Shown: positions 21,849 to 32,835 of the stretch, one piece after another | How positions within the stretch are numbered: position 1 is the stretch's first letter | Layout: the number at the start of each line of letters is the position of its first letter | Assembly (NCBI GenBank): GCA_901420285.1 | Contig: CABDVE010000001.1 | Span: 124,001-188,000 of the forward strand | Length of the DNA: 64,000 bases | Direction: 5' to 3' | Source of the DNA: Stutzerimonas stutzeri | Lineage (GTDB): Bacteria > Pseudomonadota > Gammaproteobacteria > Enterobacterales > Pasteurellaceae | The notes under the pieces: generated by a model | Database searches by the model: none | What the model was told of the DNA's origin: nothing | What the model saw: the letters and a program-made list of their open reading frames with translations, nothing else | Made by a program: the position numbers and the translations under genes

Positions 21849-22136
21849 TTAGCGGTTCGCCAATTCAAAAATCATCGCTTCGGCTTGGCAACAAAAAGTA
21901 AAACGTGCTTTCAATTGAGCACCGCATTCAACGGCAATGATTTCGCCACTGATTTCACAAGGCTCGCTTTCGGTTCGGCGCGCTTTTTCGGTTAAACGTG
22001 CAAAGGCTTGTTCCGCGTCCGCTTGGCTTGGGAAAGTTTGATCCACGTTCACTGTGCAATCAGAACCATCAATTATCGTACCAACATCCACGCAGCTACA
22101 AGTCAGCGATTCTTCTGCTTTGCATTTTACGCTCAT
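21849..22136 (-). CDS. yfcZ: YfcZ/YiiS (DUF406) family protein
   Basis: 95 aa, function unknown. Strong match to E. coli YfcZ: N-terminal CKAEESLTCSCVDVGTIIDG, then GSDCTVNVDQTF, TEKARRTESEPCEI and FTFCCQAEAMIFEL. Divergent from fadL, the same neighbourhood as yfcZ-fadL in E. coli. A near copy of the repeat (AGCACCGCATTC, 21918-21929) lies in frame and encodes ECGA. Paralogue of the gene at 5579-5869. Confidence 0.88.
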   Translation of the reverse strand: MSVKCKAEESLTCSCVDVGTIIDGSDCTVNVDQTFPSQADAEQAFARLTEKARRTESEPCEISGEIIAVECGAQLKARFTFCCQAEAMIFELANR

Positions 22137-22224
22137 AATTTGTCCTTATTTCGAAATAAAAATCGGCGCTATTTTAGCATTTTTAAAAACAAGTTTGAAA
22201 TCCGCCACATATTTCAAAAATATT

Positions 22225-22240
22225 GACTGGTCGGAACTCT
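22225..22240 (+). promoter_or_regulatory. Candidate FadR operator upstream of fadL
   Basis: GACTGGTCGGAACTCT resembles the FadR site AACTGGTCNGACCAGTT: the ACTGGTC half is intact, the other half is degenerate. It lies about 90 bp before fadL and between fadL and yfcZ. Confidence 0.4.
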
Positions 22241-22331
22241 AATAAAATAACAAAATGAATTTGCGCTCTAATTAATGGAGTTTTAGAATCGCGCTTCTTT
22301 TATTTTTTCGTATAAATAACAAAGGGTTTCA

Positions 22332-23612
22332 ATGAAAAAATTTCACCGTTCTTTATTTGCAACAGCAATATTATTGGCTGCCGGTGGCGTAAATGCGGCG
22401 GCATTCCAATTAGCGGAAGTCTCGTCTTCTGGTTTGGGTCGCGCGTATGCCGGTGAGGCGGCAATCGCAGATAATGCAGCGGTGGTCGCGACCAACCCGG
22501 CCTTAATGAGCTTATTCGACGCTAATCAATTCTCTGCGGGCGGCGTTTATGTGGATTCCAAAATCCGTATGGAAGGCCAGATCGCGCTTCAGGGCACCGC
22601 ATTGAAAGCCGATGCGCACAAGAGCAGTGTAGTTCCCGGCTCATTTGTACCGAATATGTATTTTATTTCGCCAATCAACGATAAGTTTGCCGTCGGTGGC
22701 GGAATGAACGTTAACTTCGGTTTAAAAAGCGAATATGAAGATAATTATGCCGCCGGCATTTTTGGCGGAACAACGGATTTAACCGCGTTAAACCTGAATT
22801 TAAGCGGATCCTATCGCGTAACCGAACAATTTAGCGCCGGTTTGGGCATTAACGCCGTTTATGCAAAAGCCGAAGTAGAGCGCACAGCGGGATTTTTAGC
22901 GCCACTGATGAGCGCTCCCGCGGGTACACCATTGGTTCACTTGCAAGATAAAAACGCTTGGGGATTCGGTTGGAATGCGGGTTTAAGCTATCAAATTAAT
23001 GAGCGTAATCGATTCGGTTTGGCTTATCATTCGCCGATCGATATTGACTTTAAAGATCATAACGCACTAAGTCGCGCTGCTGCACCACGTCGGGGTGGAC
23101 AATTAACCGGCGTCGGTGAATTAACCTTAAAATTACCAAGCTATTGGGAATTTTCAGGATTCCATCAAATCACCGATAAATTGGCGTTGCATTATAGCTA
23201 CAAATACACTGATTGGCACCGTTTCAAAGAGTTGCGCGGCACTTATCAAGACGGCGTGGACGCTTTCTATAAAGAGGAAAATTACCGTGCTAACTCGCGC
23301 ATTGCATTCGGCGCGACTTATGCGCTAAACGATGCCTTAACTCTTCGTGCGGGGATCGCCTATGACGAAGCTGCTGCCACCGGAAAACACGCTAGCGCGT
23401 CCATTCCGGATACCGATAGAACTTGGTATAGTTTCGGTGCGACGTATAAATTTACGCCGGATCTTTCTATTGATGCCGGTTTCGCCCACTTACACGGCAA
23501 AAAGATTCAATTTACCGAAGAATCCAACTTCGCGGGCAGAAAAGTCGTTGCGCAATATCGTTCTAAATCCAGCGCCAACCTTTACGGCTTAAACTTGAAT
23601 TATCGTTTCTAA
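22332..23612 (+). CDS. fadL: Outer-membrane long-chain fatty acid transporter FadL
   Basis: 426-aa outer-membrane beta-barrel. Signal peptide of about 23 residues ending GGVNAA, mature start AFQLAEVSSSGLGRAYAGEA with the hatch NPALMS motif, and a C-terminal aromatic, LYGLNLNYRF, for barrel insertion. A near copy of the repeat (GGCACCGCATTG, about 22593-22604) encodes GTAL in a loop (LQGTALKAD). Divergent from yfcZ. Confidence 0.93.
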   Translation: MKKFHRSLFATAILLAAGGVNAAAFQLAEVSSSGLGRAYAGEAAIADNAAVVATNPALMSLFDANQFSAGGVYVDSKIRMEGQIALQGTALKADAHKSSVVPGSFVPNMYFISPINDKFAVGGGMNVNFGLKSEYEDNYAAGIFGGTTDLTALNLNLSGSYRVTEQFSAGLGINAVYAKAEVERTAGFLAPLMSAPAGTPLVHLQDKNAWGFGWNAGLSYQINERNRFGLAYHSPIDIDFKDHNALSRAAAPRRGGQLTGVGELTLKLPSYWEFSGFHQITDKLALHYSYKYTDWHRFKELRGTYQDGVDAFYKEENYRANSRIAFGATYALNDALTLRAGIAYDEAAATGKHASASIPDTDRTWYSFGATYKFTPDLSIDAGFAHLHGKKIQFTEESNFAGRKVVAQYRSKSSANLYGLNLNYRF

Positions 23613-23636
23613 TTCGTTAAAAAATTTAGCATAATG

Positions 23637-23669
23637 AAGCACACGTCCATCGGATGTGTGCTTTTTTTA
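23637..23669 (+). terminator. fadL terminator
   Basis: AAGCACAC (23637-23644) pairs with GTGTGCTT (23656-23663), then a T run; the interior can also pair partially. Confidence 0.85.
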
Positions 23670-23711
23670 TGATGCATTCATCCGCAAACTTTAATTCAAA
23701 ACATTACAAAA

Positions 23712-24251
23712 ATGACCGAATCTTACTACACTTATTGTCCCTCCCCCATTGGCGACTTGCTGATTTTGTCTGACGGCGAACATATCACTCACGTTGATTT
23801 CGAAAAAGAACAATACGCGCCGAACCCAAAATGGATTAAACGAAATGATTTACCCCTTTTCCAAAAAGTACATTCGGCTTTTAAGCGTTATTTCGACGGC
23901 GAACCGGAAACCTTCGCCGATATTCCGCTGAAAACCGAGGGCACCGCATTCCAGCAAGCCGTTTGGCAAGCATTGCGCAGCATCGGTTACGGCAAAATTT
24001 CCAGCTACGGCGAATTGGCCCAAATAATCGATAAGCCCAAAGCCGTACGCGCAGTGGGCGGCGCAGTGGGCAGCAATCCGATCAGTATTATAATTCCGTG
24101 CCACCGTATTCTCGGCAAAGACAAAACCTTAACCGGTTTCGGCGGCGGTCTAGCGGCAAAACGTTTTTTATTACAACTGGAAAACATTCCTTACATCGAT
24201 AAAGGCAGCGAAGACACTAAACCGCGCTTTTTCAAAAAATACACCCAATGA
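23712..24251 (+). CDS. ogt: Methylated-DNA--protein-cysteine methyltransferase
   Basis: Suicide repair of O6-methylguanine. 179 aa. Active-site [10 protein letters not shown] near residue 127 (C131 region), preceded by [27 protein letters not shown] and [11 protein letters not shown]-terminal half is the short RNase H-like domain seen in Ogt. Its stop overlaps mutH by four bases (ATGA), so the two DNA-repair genes are translationally coupled. Confidence 0.94.
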   Translation: MTESYYTYCPSPIGDLLILSDGEHITHVDFEKEQYAPNPKWIKRNDLPLFQKVHSAFKRYFDGEPETFADIPLKTEGTAFQQAVWQALRSIGYGKISSYGELAQIIDKPKAVRAVGGAVGSNPISIIIPCHRILGKDKTLTGFGGGLAAKRFLLQLENIPYIDKGSEDTKPRFFKKYTQ

Positions 24252-24910
24252 CACCGCAAACTCTTGAACAACTCTTACAACGCGCGCAAGCCATTGCCGG
24301 GCTGACGCTCGGTGAGCTTGCCGACGAATTACATGTTGCCGTGCCGCCGGATTTAAAACGCAACAAGGGCTGGGTGGGTATGCTGCTGGAAACCGCATTG
24401 GGCGCGACCGCCGGCAGTAAAGCAGAACAAGATTTCGCTCATCTCGGCGTTGAACTCAAAACGTTACCGATTAACGAACAAGGCTTTCCGCTCGAAACGA
24501 CCTTCGTCAGTCTTGCGCCGCTGGCTCAAAATTGCGGCGTACAATGGGAACATTCTCACGTTCGCCACAAACTTTCCCGCGTGCTTTGGATGCCCGTTGA
24601 AGGCGGTCGTCACATTCCTTTACGCGAACGTCGCGTCGGCGCGCCAATTTTATGGCAACCGAACGAAGAGCAAGAACGCCGCCTAAAACAGGATTGGGAA
24701 GAATTGATGGAATACATCACGCTGGGACGATTGACGCAAATTACCGCACGCATCGGCGAAGTCATGCAGCTAAGACCGAAAGGCGCCAACAGTCACGCGA
24801 TAACTAAAGGCATCGGGGCAGATGGAAGCTTGGTAGAAACCTTGCCTTTGGGGTTTTATTTGAGGAAAGAATTTACCGCCGGCATTTTAGCGGATTTTTT
24901 AAAAAGTTAA
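24248..24910 (+). CDS. mutH: DNA mismatch repair endonuclease MutH
   Basis: Nicks the unmethylated strand at hemimethylated GATC sites after MutS/MutL signalling. 220 aa, family length. [15 protein letters not shown] near residue 40, the catalytic D-x(n)-E-x-K in [14 protein letters not shown] near residue 63, and [12 protein letters not shown] near the C terminus. Coupled to ogt. The methylase that makes its mark, dam, is 2.1 kb downstream. Confidence 0.97.
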   Translation: MTPQTLEQLLQRAQAIAGLTLGELADELHVAVPPDLKRNKGWVGMLLETALGATAGSKAEQDFAHLGVELKTLPINEQGFPLETTFVSLAPLAQNCGVQWEHSHVRHKLSRVLWMPVEGGRHIPLRERRVGAPILWQPNEEQERRLKQDWEELMEYITLGRLTQITARIGEVMQLRPKGANSHAITKGIGADGSLVETLPLGFYLRKEFTAGILADFLKS

Positions 24911-24955
24911 CGGATTCCTTTCGTCTGTTGTCGTCAACTTTTATGACCGCACATT

Positions 24956-25192
24956 CAATGCGGTACTCTTCGGCAACCTCACGATTACAACGCTTTCAAT
25001 GCGGTGCTTTTCGGCAATCTCACCACCACAACGCTTTCAATGCGGTGCTCTTTGGCAACCTCACGACCACAACGCTTTTCAATGCGGTGCTCTTCGACAA
25101 CCTCACGACCACAACGCTTTCAATGCGGTGCTCTTTGGCAACCTCACGATTACAACACTTTCAATGCGGTGCTTTTCGGCAACCTCGCGAGA
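24956..25192 (+). repeat. 41-bp tandem repeat array, six units
   Basis: Units begin at 24956, 24997, 25038, 25080, 25121 and 25162; spacing is 41 bp except one of 42 (extra T). Each carries CAATGCGGTGCT (the first has GGTACT), then YTTYGGCAACCTCACGAYYA, then CAACGCTTT. It fills most of the 486-bp mutH-aroK gap. The period is not a multiple of three and units differ at scattered positions, so it is not coding; the rest of the gap shows nothing clear. Confidence 0.93.
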
Positions 25193-25396
25193 ATGTCGAT
25201 AAGCGCTGTTTTATCCGTTTCCGGCCTATTGCCGAACTTGCTCGGGACAAAATAAATTCCTCTAAAAGGTTGAAAGAAAGAGGGGTTATTGCGATAATTG
25301 GCGGCATTTTTTAGGTGATCTTTTAGCGACCTTCACGGTCTTACTTTCACGTTTAAAAAGATCAATTTGAGTAAATTTATCGTTAGAAAAAGAACA

Positions 25397-25939
25397 ATGG
25401 CTGAGAAACGTAATATTTTTTTAGTAGGCCCGATGGGCGCGGGAAAAAGCACGATTGGTCGTCAGTTGGCACAACAACTTAATATGGATTTTATCGATTC
25501 CGATGCGGTGATCGAAGAACGCGCCGGCGCGGATATTAGTTGGATTTTTGATTTGGAAGGTGAAGAAGGTTTTCGTAAGCGTGAAGAACGTATTATTAAT
25601 GAACTGACCCAATTGCAAGGCATCGTGCTTTCCACCGGCGGTGGTGCGGTAATGTCGAAAGAAAACCGCAATTATTTATCCGCCCGCGGGATTGTGATTT
25701 ATTTGCAAACCACCGTGGAGAAACAATTCCAACGTACTCAGCGCGACAAAAAACGCCCGCTTTTGCAAGGCGCGGAAGATCCGCGTCAAGTGCTGGAGAA
25801 TTTAGCTAAAATTCGCAATCCTTTATACGAAGAAATCGCGGATATTACATTGCCGACCGATGAACAAAACGCTCGGGTAATGGTAAATCAAATCGTTGAT
25901 TTAATTGATAATTTAAACGGATTAAACAATTCAATCTAA
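25397..25939 (+). CDS. aroK: Shikimate kinase I
   Basis: Phosphorylates shikimate in the aromatic pathway. 180 aa from [20 protein letters not shown], nearly identical to E. coli AroK here; a TTG ten codons upstream is rejected. P-loop [23 protein letters not shown], and the STGGGAVM motif. Heads aroK-aroB-dam. Confidence 0.97.
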   Translation: MAEKRNIFLVGPMGAGKSTIGRQLAQQLNMDFIDSDAVIEERAGADISWIFDLEGEEGFRKREERIINELTQLQGIVLSTGGGAVMSKENRNYLSARGIVIYLQTTVEKQFQRTQRDKKRPLLQGAEDPRQVLENLAKIRNPLYEEIADITLPTDEQNARVMVNQIVDLIDNLNGLNNSI

Positions 25940-27037
<1,098 letters not shown>

Positions 27038-27038
27038 A

Positions 27039-27884
27039 ATGCTACGTCCGAAAAAACAAACAAAGCCCAAAATTAAACATCGCCCGTTTTTAAAATGGGC
27101 GGGCGGTAAGTTCCGTTTAACGGACGATATTAACAAAACCTTTCCCAAGAAAAAACAATGTCTTATTGAGCCTTTTGTCGGGGCGGGAGCCGTGTTTCTC
27201 AATTCTAATTTCGAACGCTATATTTTGGCGGATATCAATCCCGATTTAATTAATCTGTTCAACATTGTGAAAGAAAACGTGGACGATTATATCGAAGCCT
27301 GCAAACCAATTTTCTTTGCTGAAGAGGCGAATTCGGCAGGTTATTATTATGCGAAACGGCAACAATTCAATGATTCCCAAGATCCCTTTGAACGTTCGGT
27401 ACTTTTTCTCTATTTAAATCGTTTCGGCTTTAACGGATTATGCCGCTACAACAGCAAAAACGAATTTAACGTTCCTTTCGGTGCATATAAAACGCATTAT
27501 TTTCCGGAAGATGAGTTGCGCTATTTTGCTCACAAAGCGCAAAACGCGGTATTTTTATGCGGAGATTTTCAGCAAACGTTCGAACTGGCGGATAAAAACT
27601 CGGTCATTTACTGTGATCCACCTTATGCGCCGCTACAACAAGACTCTAATTTTACGGGATATGCCGGTAACGAATTCGGTCTTGAACACCAACGCGTCTT
27701 AGCAGAATTGGCAAAGCGCGCTCAAAAAGAAAAACAAATTCCGGTTTTGATCTCCAATCACGACACCAAGTTCACACGCGGAATCTATAAAGGTGCAAAA
27801 TTAAAACGCGTAAAAGTGCAGCGTTCTATTAGCCAAAATTCAGAAAAGCGAATAAAAGTGAAGGAATTAATTGCGATTTTTTAA
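27039..27884 (+). CDS. dam: DNA adenine methylase (GATC)
   Basis: Methylates A in GATC, directing mismatch repair and replication timing. 281 aa, alpha-group N6-adenine methylase: FLKWAGGKFRL near residue 18, SAM-site EPFVGAGAVFLN near residue 47, and catalytic YCDPPYAPL near residue 190. The aroB stop and this ATG are one base apart. The E. coli damX that normally intervenes is absent. Confidence 0.97.
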   Translation: MLRPKKQTKPKIKHRPFLKWAGGKFRLTDDINKTFPKKKQCLIEPFVGAGAVFLNSNFERYILADINPDLINLFNIVKENVDDYIEACKPIFFAEEANSAGYYYAKRQQFNDSQDPFERSVLFLYLNRFGFNGLCRYNSKNEFNVPFGAYKTHYFPEDELRYFAHKAQNAVFLCGDFQQTFELADKNSVIYCDPPYAPLQQDSNFTGYAGNEFGLEHQRVLAELAKRAQKEKQIPVLISNHDTKFTRGIYKGAKLKRVKVQRSISQNSEKRIKVKELIAIF

Positions 27885-27895
27885 GGCATAAGTCG

Positions 27896-28210
27896 CTAAA
27901 ACGCGGGATTAATCCGAATTTCGAATTTTTCCACTTGAGGATAATCCTGTTGAACTAAAGCTAATAATTCCGCTTGGCGAAACAAAATCCCTTGCCGCAC
28001 AACGGCATTGGCCACTTCAATAAAAAGCGTGTCTCCTTTTATCGCACCGATGCGAAACTTACCCAGAAATTGCGGCGGAAAAGTGCGGGTAAATTGCTGA
28101 TTTAATTCGTGAATGGCCAGTCCTTTTCGCATCATTTTAGCGAAAGACGATTGTTCCATCACATCCACAATATTTACCGCTTTTTGATAACGTTCACTCT
28201 TGTATTCCAC
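27896..28210 (-). CDS. DUF721 (DciA-like) family protein
   Basis: 104 aa using a GTG start at 28210 (EYKSERYQKAVNIVDVM). The body shows HELNQQFTRTFPPQFLGKFR and the C-terminal LLALVQQDYPQVEKFEIRIN. DUF721 includes the DnaB loader DciA, but Pasteurellaceae assignments are uncertain. A longer start at 28348 would overlap the divergent secM, and the start inside the shared interval is preferred. Convergent with dam, 11 bp apart. Confidence 0.7.
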   Translation of the reverse strand: MEYKSERYQKAVNIVDVMEQSSFAKMMRKGLAIHELNQQFTRTFPPQFLGKFRIGAIKGDTLFIEVANAVVRQGILFRQAELLALVQQDYPQVEKFEIRINPAF

Positions 28211-28283
28211 AAAGCAACCCCAATAAATGACAGCAGTTTGAATTTTCGCTACAATACACGCAATTTTTTTCCAAGACAACGAG

Positions 28284-28586
28284 ATGATGATTTCAGGCAA
28301 AAGCAAACCGAATTTTTGGTCGCGATTACTTTTAAGTATGCTCGCCATCCTTGCTTTGCCTCACGTGCAAAGTTTAGAAAATCAAACGCAAGAAAATTAT
28401 TCATCTCAAATCTCAATTCAACAGGTGTTGGTGACGTCAAAGGTCGCTCGTGAAGTGCAACGCCAGACGCGGCAACAACCTTCCGTTTTCCCGTTAAACG
28501 AAAAATTCACCGAAATTCAACCGCACCTTTTCAATGCGGTGCTAAATCCGTTGGCACCGATTCGCGCCGGCCCCTCCCTCATTTAA
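28284..28586 (+). CDS. secM: SecM-like secretion monitor with APIRAGP arrest motif
   Basis: 100 aa directly upstream of secA. Signal peptide KPNFWSRLLLSMLAILALPH with cleavage near HVQS. The C terminus reads FNAVLNPLAPIRAGPSLI: IRAGP is the end of the E. coli arrest peptide, and APIR resembles the short HAPIRGSP motif reported for Mannheimia SecM. Translation arrest would expose the secA ribosome site when secretion is poor. The 12-mer repeat (28532-28543) encodes FNAVLN just before the arrest motif. Start at ATGATG is approximate; RBS weak. Confidence 0.85.
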   Translation: MMISGKSKPNFWSRLLLSMLAILALPHVQSLENQTQENYSSQISIQQVLVTSKVAREVQRQTRQQPSVFPLNEKFTEIQPHLFNAVLNPLAPIRAGPSLI

Positions 28587-28657
28587 TTTCAACCTTTTTA
28601 CCGTCCGATTTTCCAATCGGATTTGTGTTTTTATTATTTATTTGAAAGAGAAATTAC

Positions 28658-31342
28658 ATGAGCATTTTAACGAAAATTTTTGGCAGCCGTAACGACCGAA
28701 TTTTACGCAAATTAAGAAAAAAAGTTGCACAAATCAACAAATTAGAACCTCAATTCGAAGCCTTAACTGACGAACAACTGCGTGCAAAAACTGACGAGTT
28801 TCGCAGTCGTTTAAGTGCGGGCGAAACCTTGCAAGATATTTTGCCGGAAGCCTTTGCCACCGTGCGAGAAGCCAGTAAACGCGTACTGGGTATGCGCCAC
28901 TTCGACGTGCAACTTATCGGCGGAATGGTATTAACCAATCGCTGCATCGCTGAGATGCGTACCGGTGAGGGTAAAACTTTAACGGCGACCTTGCCTTGTT
29001 ATTTAATCGCTCTTGAGGGCAAAGGCGTACACGTGGTAACCGTAAACGATTACTTGGCACGTCGCGATGCGGAAACCAACCGTCCGTTATTTGAATTTTT
29101 AGGCATGAGCGTGGGCGTCAATATTCCGGGCTTACCGCCAGAAGCCAAACGCGCAGCGTATGCGGCGGATATCACTTACGCCACAAACAGCGAACTCGGG
29201 TTTGATTATTTGCGCGATAACTTGGCGCATTCAAAAGAAGAACGTTTCCAACGCACTTTAGGCTATGCATTGGTGGATGAAGTGGACTCCATTTTAATCG
29301 ACGAGGCGCGTACCCCGCTGATTATTTCCGGTCAAGCAGAAGACAGTTCTGGGCTTTACATTGCAGTAAACAAGCTGATTCCAAGCTTAATTAAACAAGA
29401 AAAAGAGGACACCGAAGAATATCAAGGCGAGGGCGATTACACCCTAGATTTAAAATCCAAACAAGCGCATTTAACCGAACGCGGTCAAGAAAAAGTGGAA
29501 AACTGGCTGGTGGAACAAGGTTTAATGCCGGAAGGTGATTCCCTTTATTCACCTGGACGAATCCTATTGTTGCATCATGTCATGGCGGCTTTGCGTGCAC
29601 ATACGTTGTTTGAGCGCGATGTAGATTACATCGTAAAAGACGGTGAAATCGTGATCGTGGACGAGCACACCGGTCGTACAATGGCGGGACGCCGTTGGTC
29701 CGACGGTTTGCACCAAGCCATCGAAGCGAAAGAAGGCGTAGATATAAAAAGCGAAAATCAAACCGTTGCGTCGATTTCGTATCAAAACTACTTCCGCCTG
29801 TATGAAAAATTGGCGGGAATGACTGGTACGGCGGATACGGAAGCCTTTGAATTCCAACAAATTTACGGTTTGGAAACGGTGGTCATTCCGACTAACCGCC
29901 CAATGATTCGAGACGACCGCACCGACCTGATGTTTGAGAATGAAGAGTACAAATTTAACGCGATTATCGAAGACATTAAAGACTGCGTAGCACGTCAACA
30001 ACCGGTATTGGTTGGTACCATTTCGGTGGAAAAATCGGAATTGCTATCCAACGCCTTGGATAAGGTGGGCATTAAACACAACGTATTGAATGCGAAATTC
30101 CACCAACAAGAAGCCGAAATCGTGGCTGAAGCCGGTGCGCCGGGTGCGGTCACCATCGCGACCAATATGGCAGGCCGTGGTACAGATATTATTCTTGGTG
30201 GTAACTGGAAAGCCCAAGCGGCAAAATTGGATAACCCAACGCAAGAGCAAATCGACGCGCTTAAAGCTGAATGGGAAAAAAACCACGAAATCGTGATGAA
30301 AGCCGGCGGTTTGCATATTATCGGTACCGAACGTCACGAATCGCGCCGTATCGATAACCAGTTGCGCGGTCGTTCCGGACGTCAAGGCGACCCAGGTTCT
30401 TCCCGCTTCTATTTATCTTTGGAAGACGGCTTAATGCGTATTTATCTTAATGAAGGCAAACTCAATTTAATGCGCAAAGCGTTCACCGTGCCGGGCGAAG
30501 CGATGGAATCCAGAATGTTGGCGAAAGTGATTGCGTCGGCGCAAGCGAAAGTGGAAGCATTCCATTTTGACGGTCGTAAAAACTTGCTTGAATACGATGA
30601 TGTGGCCAACGATCAACGTCACGCAATTTATCAGCAACGCAACTATTTGTTGGATAACGACGATATTTCCGAAACCATCCGTGTAATTCGCCACGACGTG
30701 TTTAACGATGTGATTGATCAATATATTCCGCCGCAATCTTTAGAAGAACAATGGGATATCAAAGGTCTTGAGCAACGCTTGGCGCAAGAATTTGGTATGG
30801 AATTACCAATTGAACATTGGCTGGAAGAAGACAGTAATTTACACGAAGAAAACTTGCGCGAACGCATCATTAACATCGCTGAAGAGGAATACAAGGAAAA
30901 AGAAGCGCTTGCCGGCGAAGAAACCATGCGTCATTTTGAAAAAGGCGTAATGTTGCAAACTCTCGACGAACTTTGGAAAGAGCATTTGGCAGCGATGGAT
31001 TATCTTCGTCAAGGAATTCATTTGCGCGGCTATGCACAAAAAGATCCAAAACAGGAATACAAAAAAGAGTCGTTCCGTATGTTTACGGAAATGTTAGATT
31101 CTTTAAAACACCATGTAATCACCACGCTTACCCGCGTACGCGTAAGAACCCAAGAGGAAGTCGAAGCCGCGGAACACGCGACACAATCCGCCCAATCGGC
31201 GGATGGCCGTGAGAGCACCGCATTGGAGCAAGGTGAAAAGGGCGATTACGCCAACTTAAATATCGGTCGTAACGATCCTTGTCCTTGCGGTTCAGGTAAA
31301 AAATACAAACATTGTCACGGTAGCCGTGCGAAATACAATTAA
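28658..31342 (+). CDS. secA: Preprotein translocase ATPase SecA
   Basis: Motor of the Sec pathway. 894 aa. Walker [15 protein letters not shown] near residue 103, [15 protein letters not shown] near residue 207, helicase motifs GTISVEKSE and GRGTDI, and the C-terminal zinc/SecB site [14 protein letters not shown]. The 12-mer repeat at 31214-31225 encodes STALE in the variable linker before the zinc site. AAGAGA precedes the ATG. 71 bp after secM, mutT follows. Confidence 0.99.
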   Translation: MSILTKIFGSRNDRILRKLRKKVAQINKLEPQFEALTDEQLRAKTDEFRSRLSAGETLQDILPEAFATVREASKRVLGMRHFDVQLIGGMVLTNRCIAEMRTGEGKTLTATLPCYLIALEGKGVHVVTVNDYLARRDAETNRPLFEFLGMSVGVNIPGLPPEAKRAAYAADITYATNSELGFDYLRDNLAHSKEERFQRTLGYALVDEVDSILIDEARTPLIISGQAEDSSGLYIAVNKLIPSLIKQEKEDTEEYQGEGDYTLDLKSKQAHLTERGQEKVENWLVEQGLMPEGDSLYSPGRILLLHHVMAALRAHTLFERDVDYIVKDGEIVIVDEHTGRTMAGRRWSDGLHQAIEAKEGVDIKSENQTVASISYQNYFRLYEKLAGMTGTADTEAFEFQQIYGLETVVIPTNRPMIRDDRTDLMFENEEYKFNAIIEDIKDCVARQQPVLVGTISVEKSELLSNALDKVGIKHNVLNAKFHQQEAEIVAEAGAPGAVTIATNMAGRGTDIILGGNWKAQAAKLDNPTQEQIDALKAEWEKNHEIVMKAGGLHIIGTERHESRRIDNQLRGRSGRQGDPGSSRFYLSLEDGLMRIYLNEGKLNLMRKAFTVPGEAMESRMLAKVIASAQAKVEAFHFDGRKNLLEYDDVANDQRHAIYQQRNYLLDNDDISETIRVIRHDVFNDVIDQYIPPQSLEEQWDIKGLEQRLAQEFGMELPIEHWLEEDSNLHEENLRERIINIAEEEYKEKEALAGEETMRHFEKGVMLQTLDELWKEHLAAMDYLRQGIHLRGYAQKDPKQEYKKESFRMFTEMLDSLKHHVITTLTRVRVRTQEEVEAAEHATQSAQSADGRESTALEQGEKGDYANLNIGRNDPCPCGSGKKYKHCHGSRAKYN

Positions 31343-31353
31343 TGGACGAAAAC

Positions 31354-31378
31354 TGCGGCCGCTTTGGCCGCATTTTTT
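31354..31378 (+). terminator. secA terminator
   Basis: TGCGGCC (31354-31360) pairs with GGCCGCA (31366-31372), loop GCTTT, then TTTTTT. It lies between secA and mutT, so mutT expression may be by read-through or a nearby promoter. Confidence 0.85.
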
Positions 31379-31397
31379 CATTCGGGATTGAAAAAAT

Positions 31398-31799
31398 ATG
31401 GAAAAACCAACAATACAAGTCGCCGCCGGCATTATTCGCAACGAGTTCGGACAGATATATTTAACTCAACGTTTAGAGGGACAGGATTTTGCTCAATCGT
31501 TGGAATTCCCCGGCGGCAAAGTTAATGCCGACGAAACGCCGGAACAGGCGTTAAAACGGGAATTGGAAGAAGAAATTGGTATTGTAGTCTTGAACGCCGA
31601 ACTTTACGAACGTTTCCAATTCGAATATCCGACGAAAATTATTTCCTTCTTTTTCTATGTGGTGGACGAATGGATCGGTGAGCCGTTCGGGCGCGAGGGG
31701 CAAGAAGGTTTTTGGATTGAACAACGGGCATTAGATGCGGGACAATTTCCGCCGGCAAATGCCAAATTGATTCAGCGTTTGCTGGCTGAAACAATGTAG
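31398..31799 (+). CDS. mutT: 8-oxo-dGTP diphosphatase (Nudix)
   Basis: Removes 8-oxo-dGTP from the nucleotide pool. 133 aa, MutT length. Complete Nudix box from GGKVNADETPEQALKRELEE to EIGI (G-x5-E-x7-REUxEExGU) at about residues 40-62, preceded by LTQRLEGQDFAQSLEFPGG. Follows secA as in H. influenzae and E. coli. Convergent with holA. Confidence 0.95.
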   Translation: MEKPTIQVAAGIIRNEFGQIYLTQRLEGQDFAQSLEFPGGKVNADETPEQALKRELEEEIGIVVLNAELYERFQFEYPTKIISFFFYVVDEWIGEPFGREGQEGFWIEQRALDAGQFPPANAKLIQRLLAETM

Positions 31800-31800
31800 G

Positions 31801-32835
31801 CTAGAGACAAATTTTTACCGATAAATCAGCCAATTCTTCCCACACATCATCACTAAATTCCTGTTTAACGAGCCGTTCGATGCTCGCCAATTGTTGAATG
31901 ATGTCATAAAGTTTTCGATAGGTTAATCGTTGCAGCGCGCTTAAAAAAAGCGGTCGGCGATTTTGCCAAATTCTTAGCCGATCAAATTCTGCTTTAATTT
32001 GTTGAAGCGGTAGCGCATCCGCGGTATGAACGGGTTGCTGCGGTTTAGTCAACTCCAGCAAAGTGAGCAATTCACGTTGTAACGTGCGCAATAAAATAAT
32101 CGGTTGTACCTCTTCCGCCTGTAAGCCCGCCAAAATACGTTTGGCACGATTGGCTTTGCCCGCAAGCAATGCATCAATCCATTGAAATGGCGTAAATACG
32201 GAAGATTGCTCTGCCACCGCAATCACGCGATGATAATTAAGCTTGTGATCGGAATGCAGTAAATCAAGCAACTGCAAAGTTTGCTTTAAGGCAAGCAGGT
32301 TATTTTCATAACTATAACAAAGCTGTTGAACCGCTTCGTCGTCTGCCGTCATCCCCATGGCTTGAATGCGATGCTTCAACCAACGCGGGAGATCTTCGGC
32401 ATTTGGTGTTTGGCAGTTCACCAGCACCGCATCAACATCGTAGCGGTTGAGCGCGTCAAACCAGGCTTGCTTTTCAAACGCTTTGGTAAGCTTCGGTATA
32501 ACTAAAATCAGCAACACGTCTTCATTTAACACCGCGCTTAATTCTTGTAGATTTTTTTGTACAGGCGCACTCAGATTTTCCGGTAAATTCAGCACCAAAA
32601 CTTGTTTATTGAAAAACAAGCCGACGGACTGGCAGGCTTCAATCAGCTGCGCCCAGTCGGTTTGATTGTCAATCGAAATATTGTTTTTTTCATCGAATCC
32701 TTGTTGCAAGGCGACTTGATAAATCGCCTGTTCACTTTCGCCGAGCAGTAGCGGATCTTGTCCCGCCAAGCAATACACTTTGGCTAAACGTTGGGCAAGA
32801 TGATGCGCTAATTGCTCGGAGAAAATACGATTCAT
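31801..32835 (-). CDS. holA: DNA polymerase III delta subunit
   Basis: Opens the beta sliding clamp within the clamp loader. 344 aa starting [20 protein letters not shown]; an extension of 27 codons into lptE is rejected. N-terminal VYCLAGQDPLLLGESEQAIY is the degenerate P-loop region of delta, followed by FNKQVLVLNLPE and the C-terminal helical domain. Its ATG shares one base with the lptE stop (TAATG). Confidence 0.95.
   Translation of the reverse strand: MNRIFSEQLAHHLAQRLAKVYCLAGQDPLLLGESEQAIYQVALQQGFDEKNNISIDNQTDWAQLIEACQSVGLFFNKQVLVLNLPENLSAPVQKNLQELSAVLNEDVLLILVIPKLTKAFEKQAWFDALNRYDVDAVLVNCQTPNAEDLPRWLKHRIQAMGMTADDEAVQQLCYSYENNLLALKQTLQLLDLLHSDHKLNYHRVIAVAEQSSVFTPFQWIDALLAGKANRAKRILAGLQAEEVQPIILLRTLQRELLTLLELTKPQQPVHTADALPLQQIKAEFDRLRIWQNRRPLFLSALQRLTYRKLYDIIQQLASIERLVKQEFSDDVWEELADLSVKICL

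Noticed and set aside
24956-25192. CRISPR array
   Set aside because: Units are contiguous and near-identical over the full 41 bp with no unique spacers, and no cas genes are nearby.
24928-25314. A 128-codon ORF through the 41-bp array
   Set aside because: The unit length is not a multiple of three, so the peptide shifts frame at each unit; there is no RBS, and the other two plus frames are equally open. It is a by-product of the repeat.
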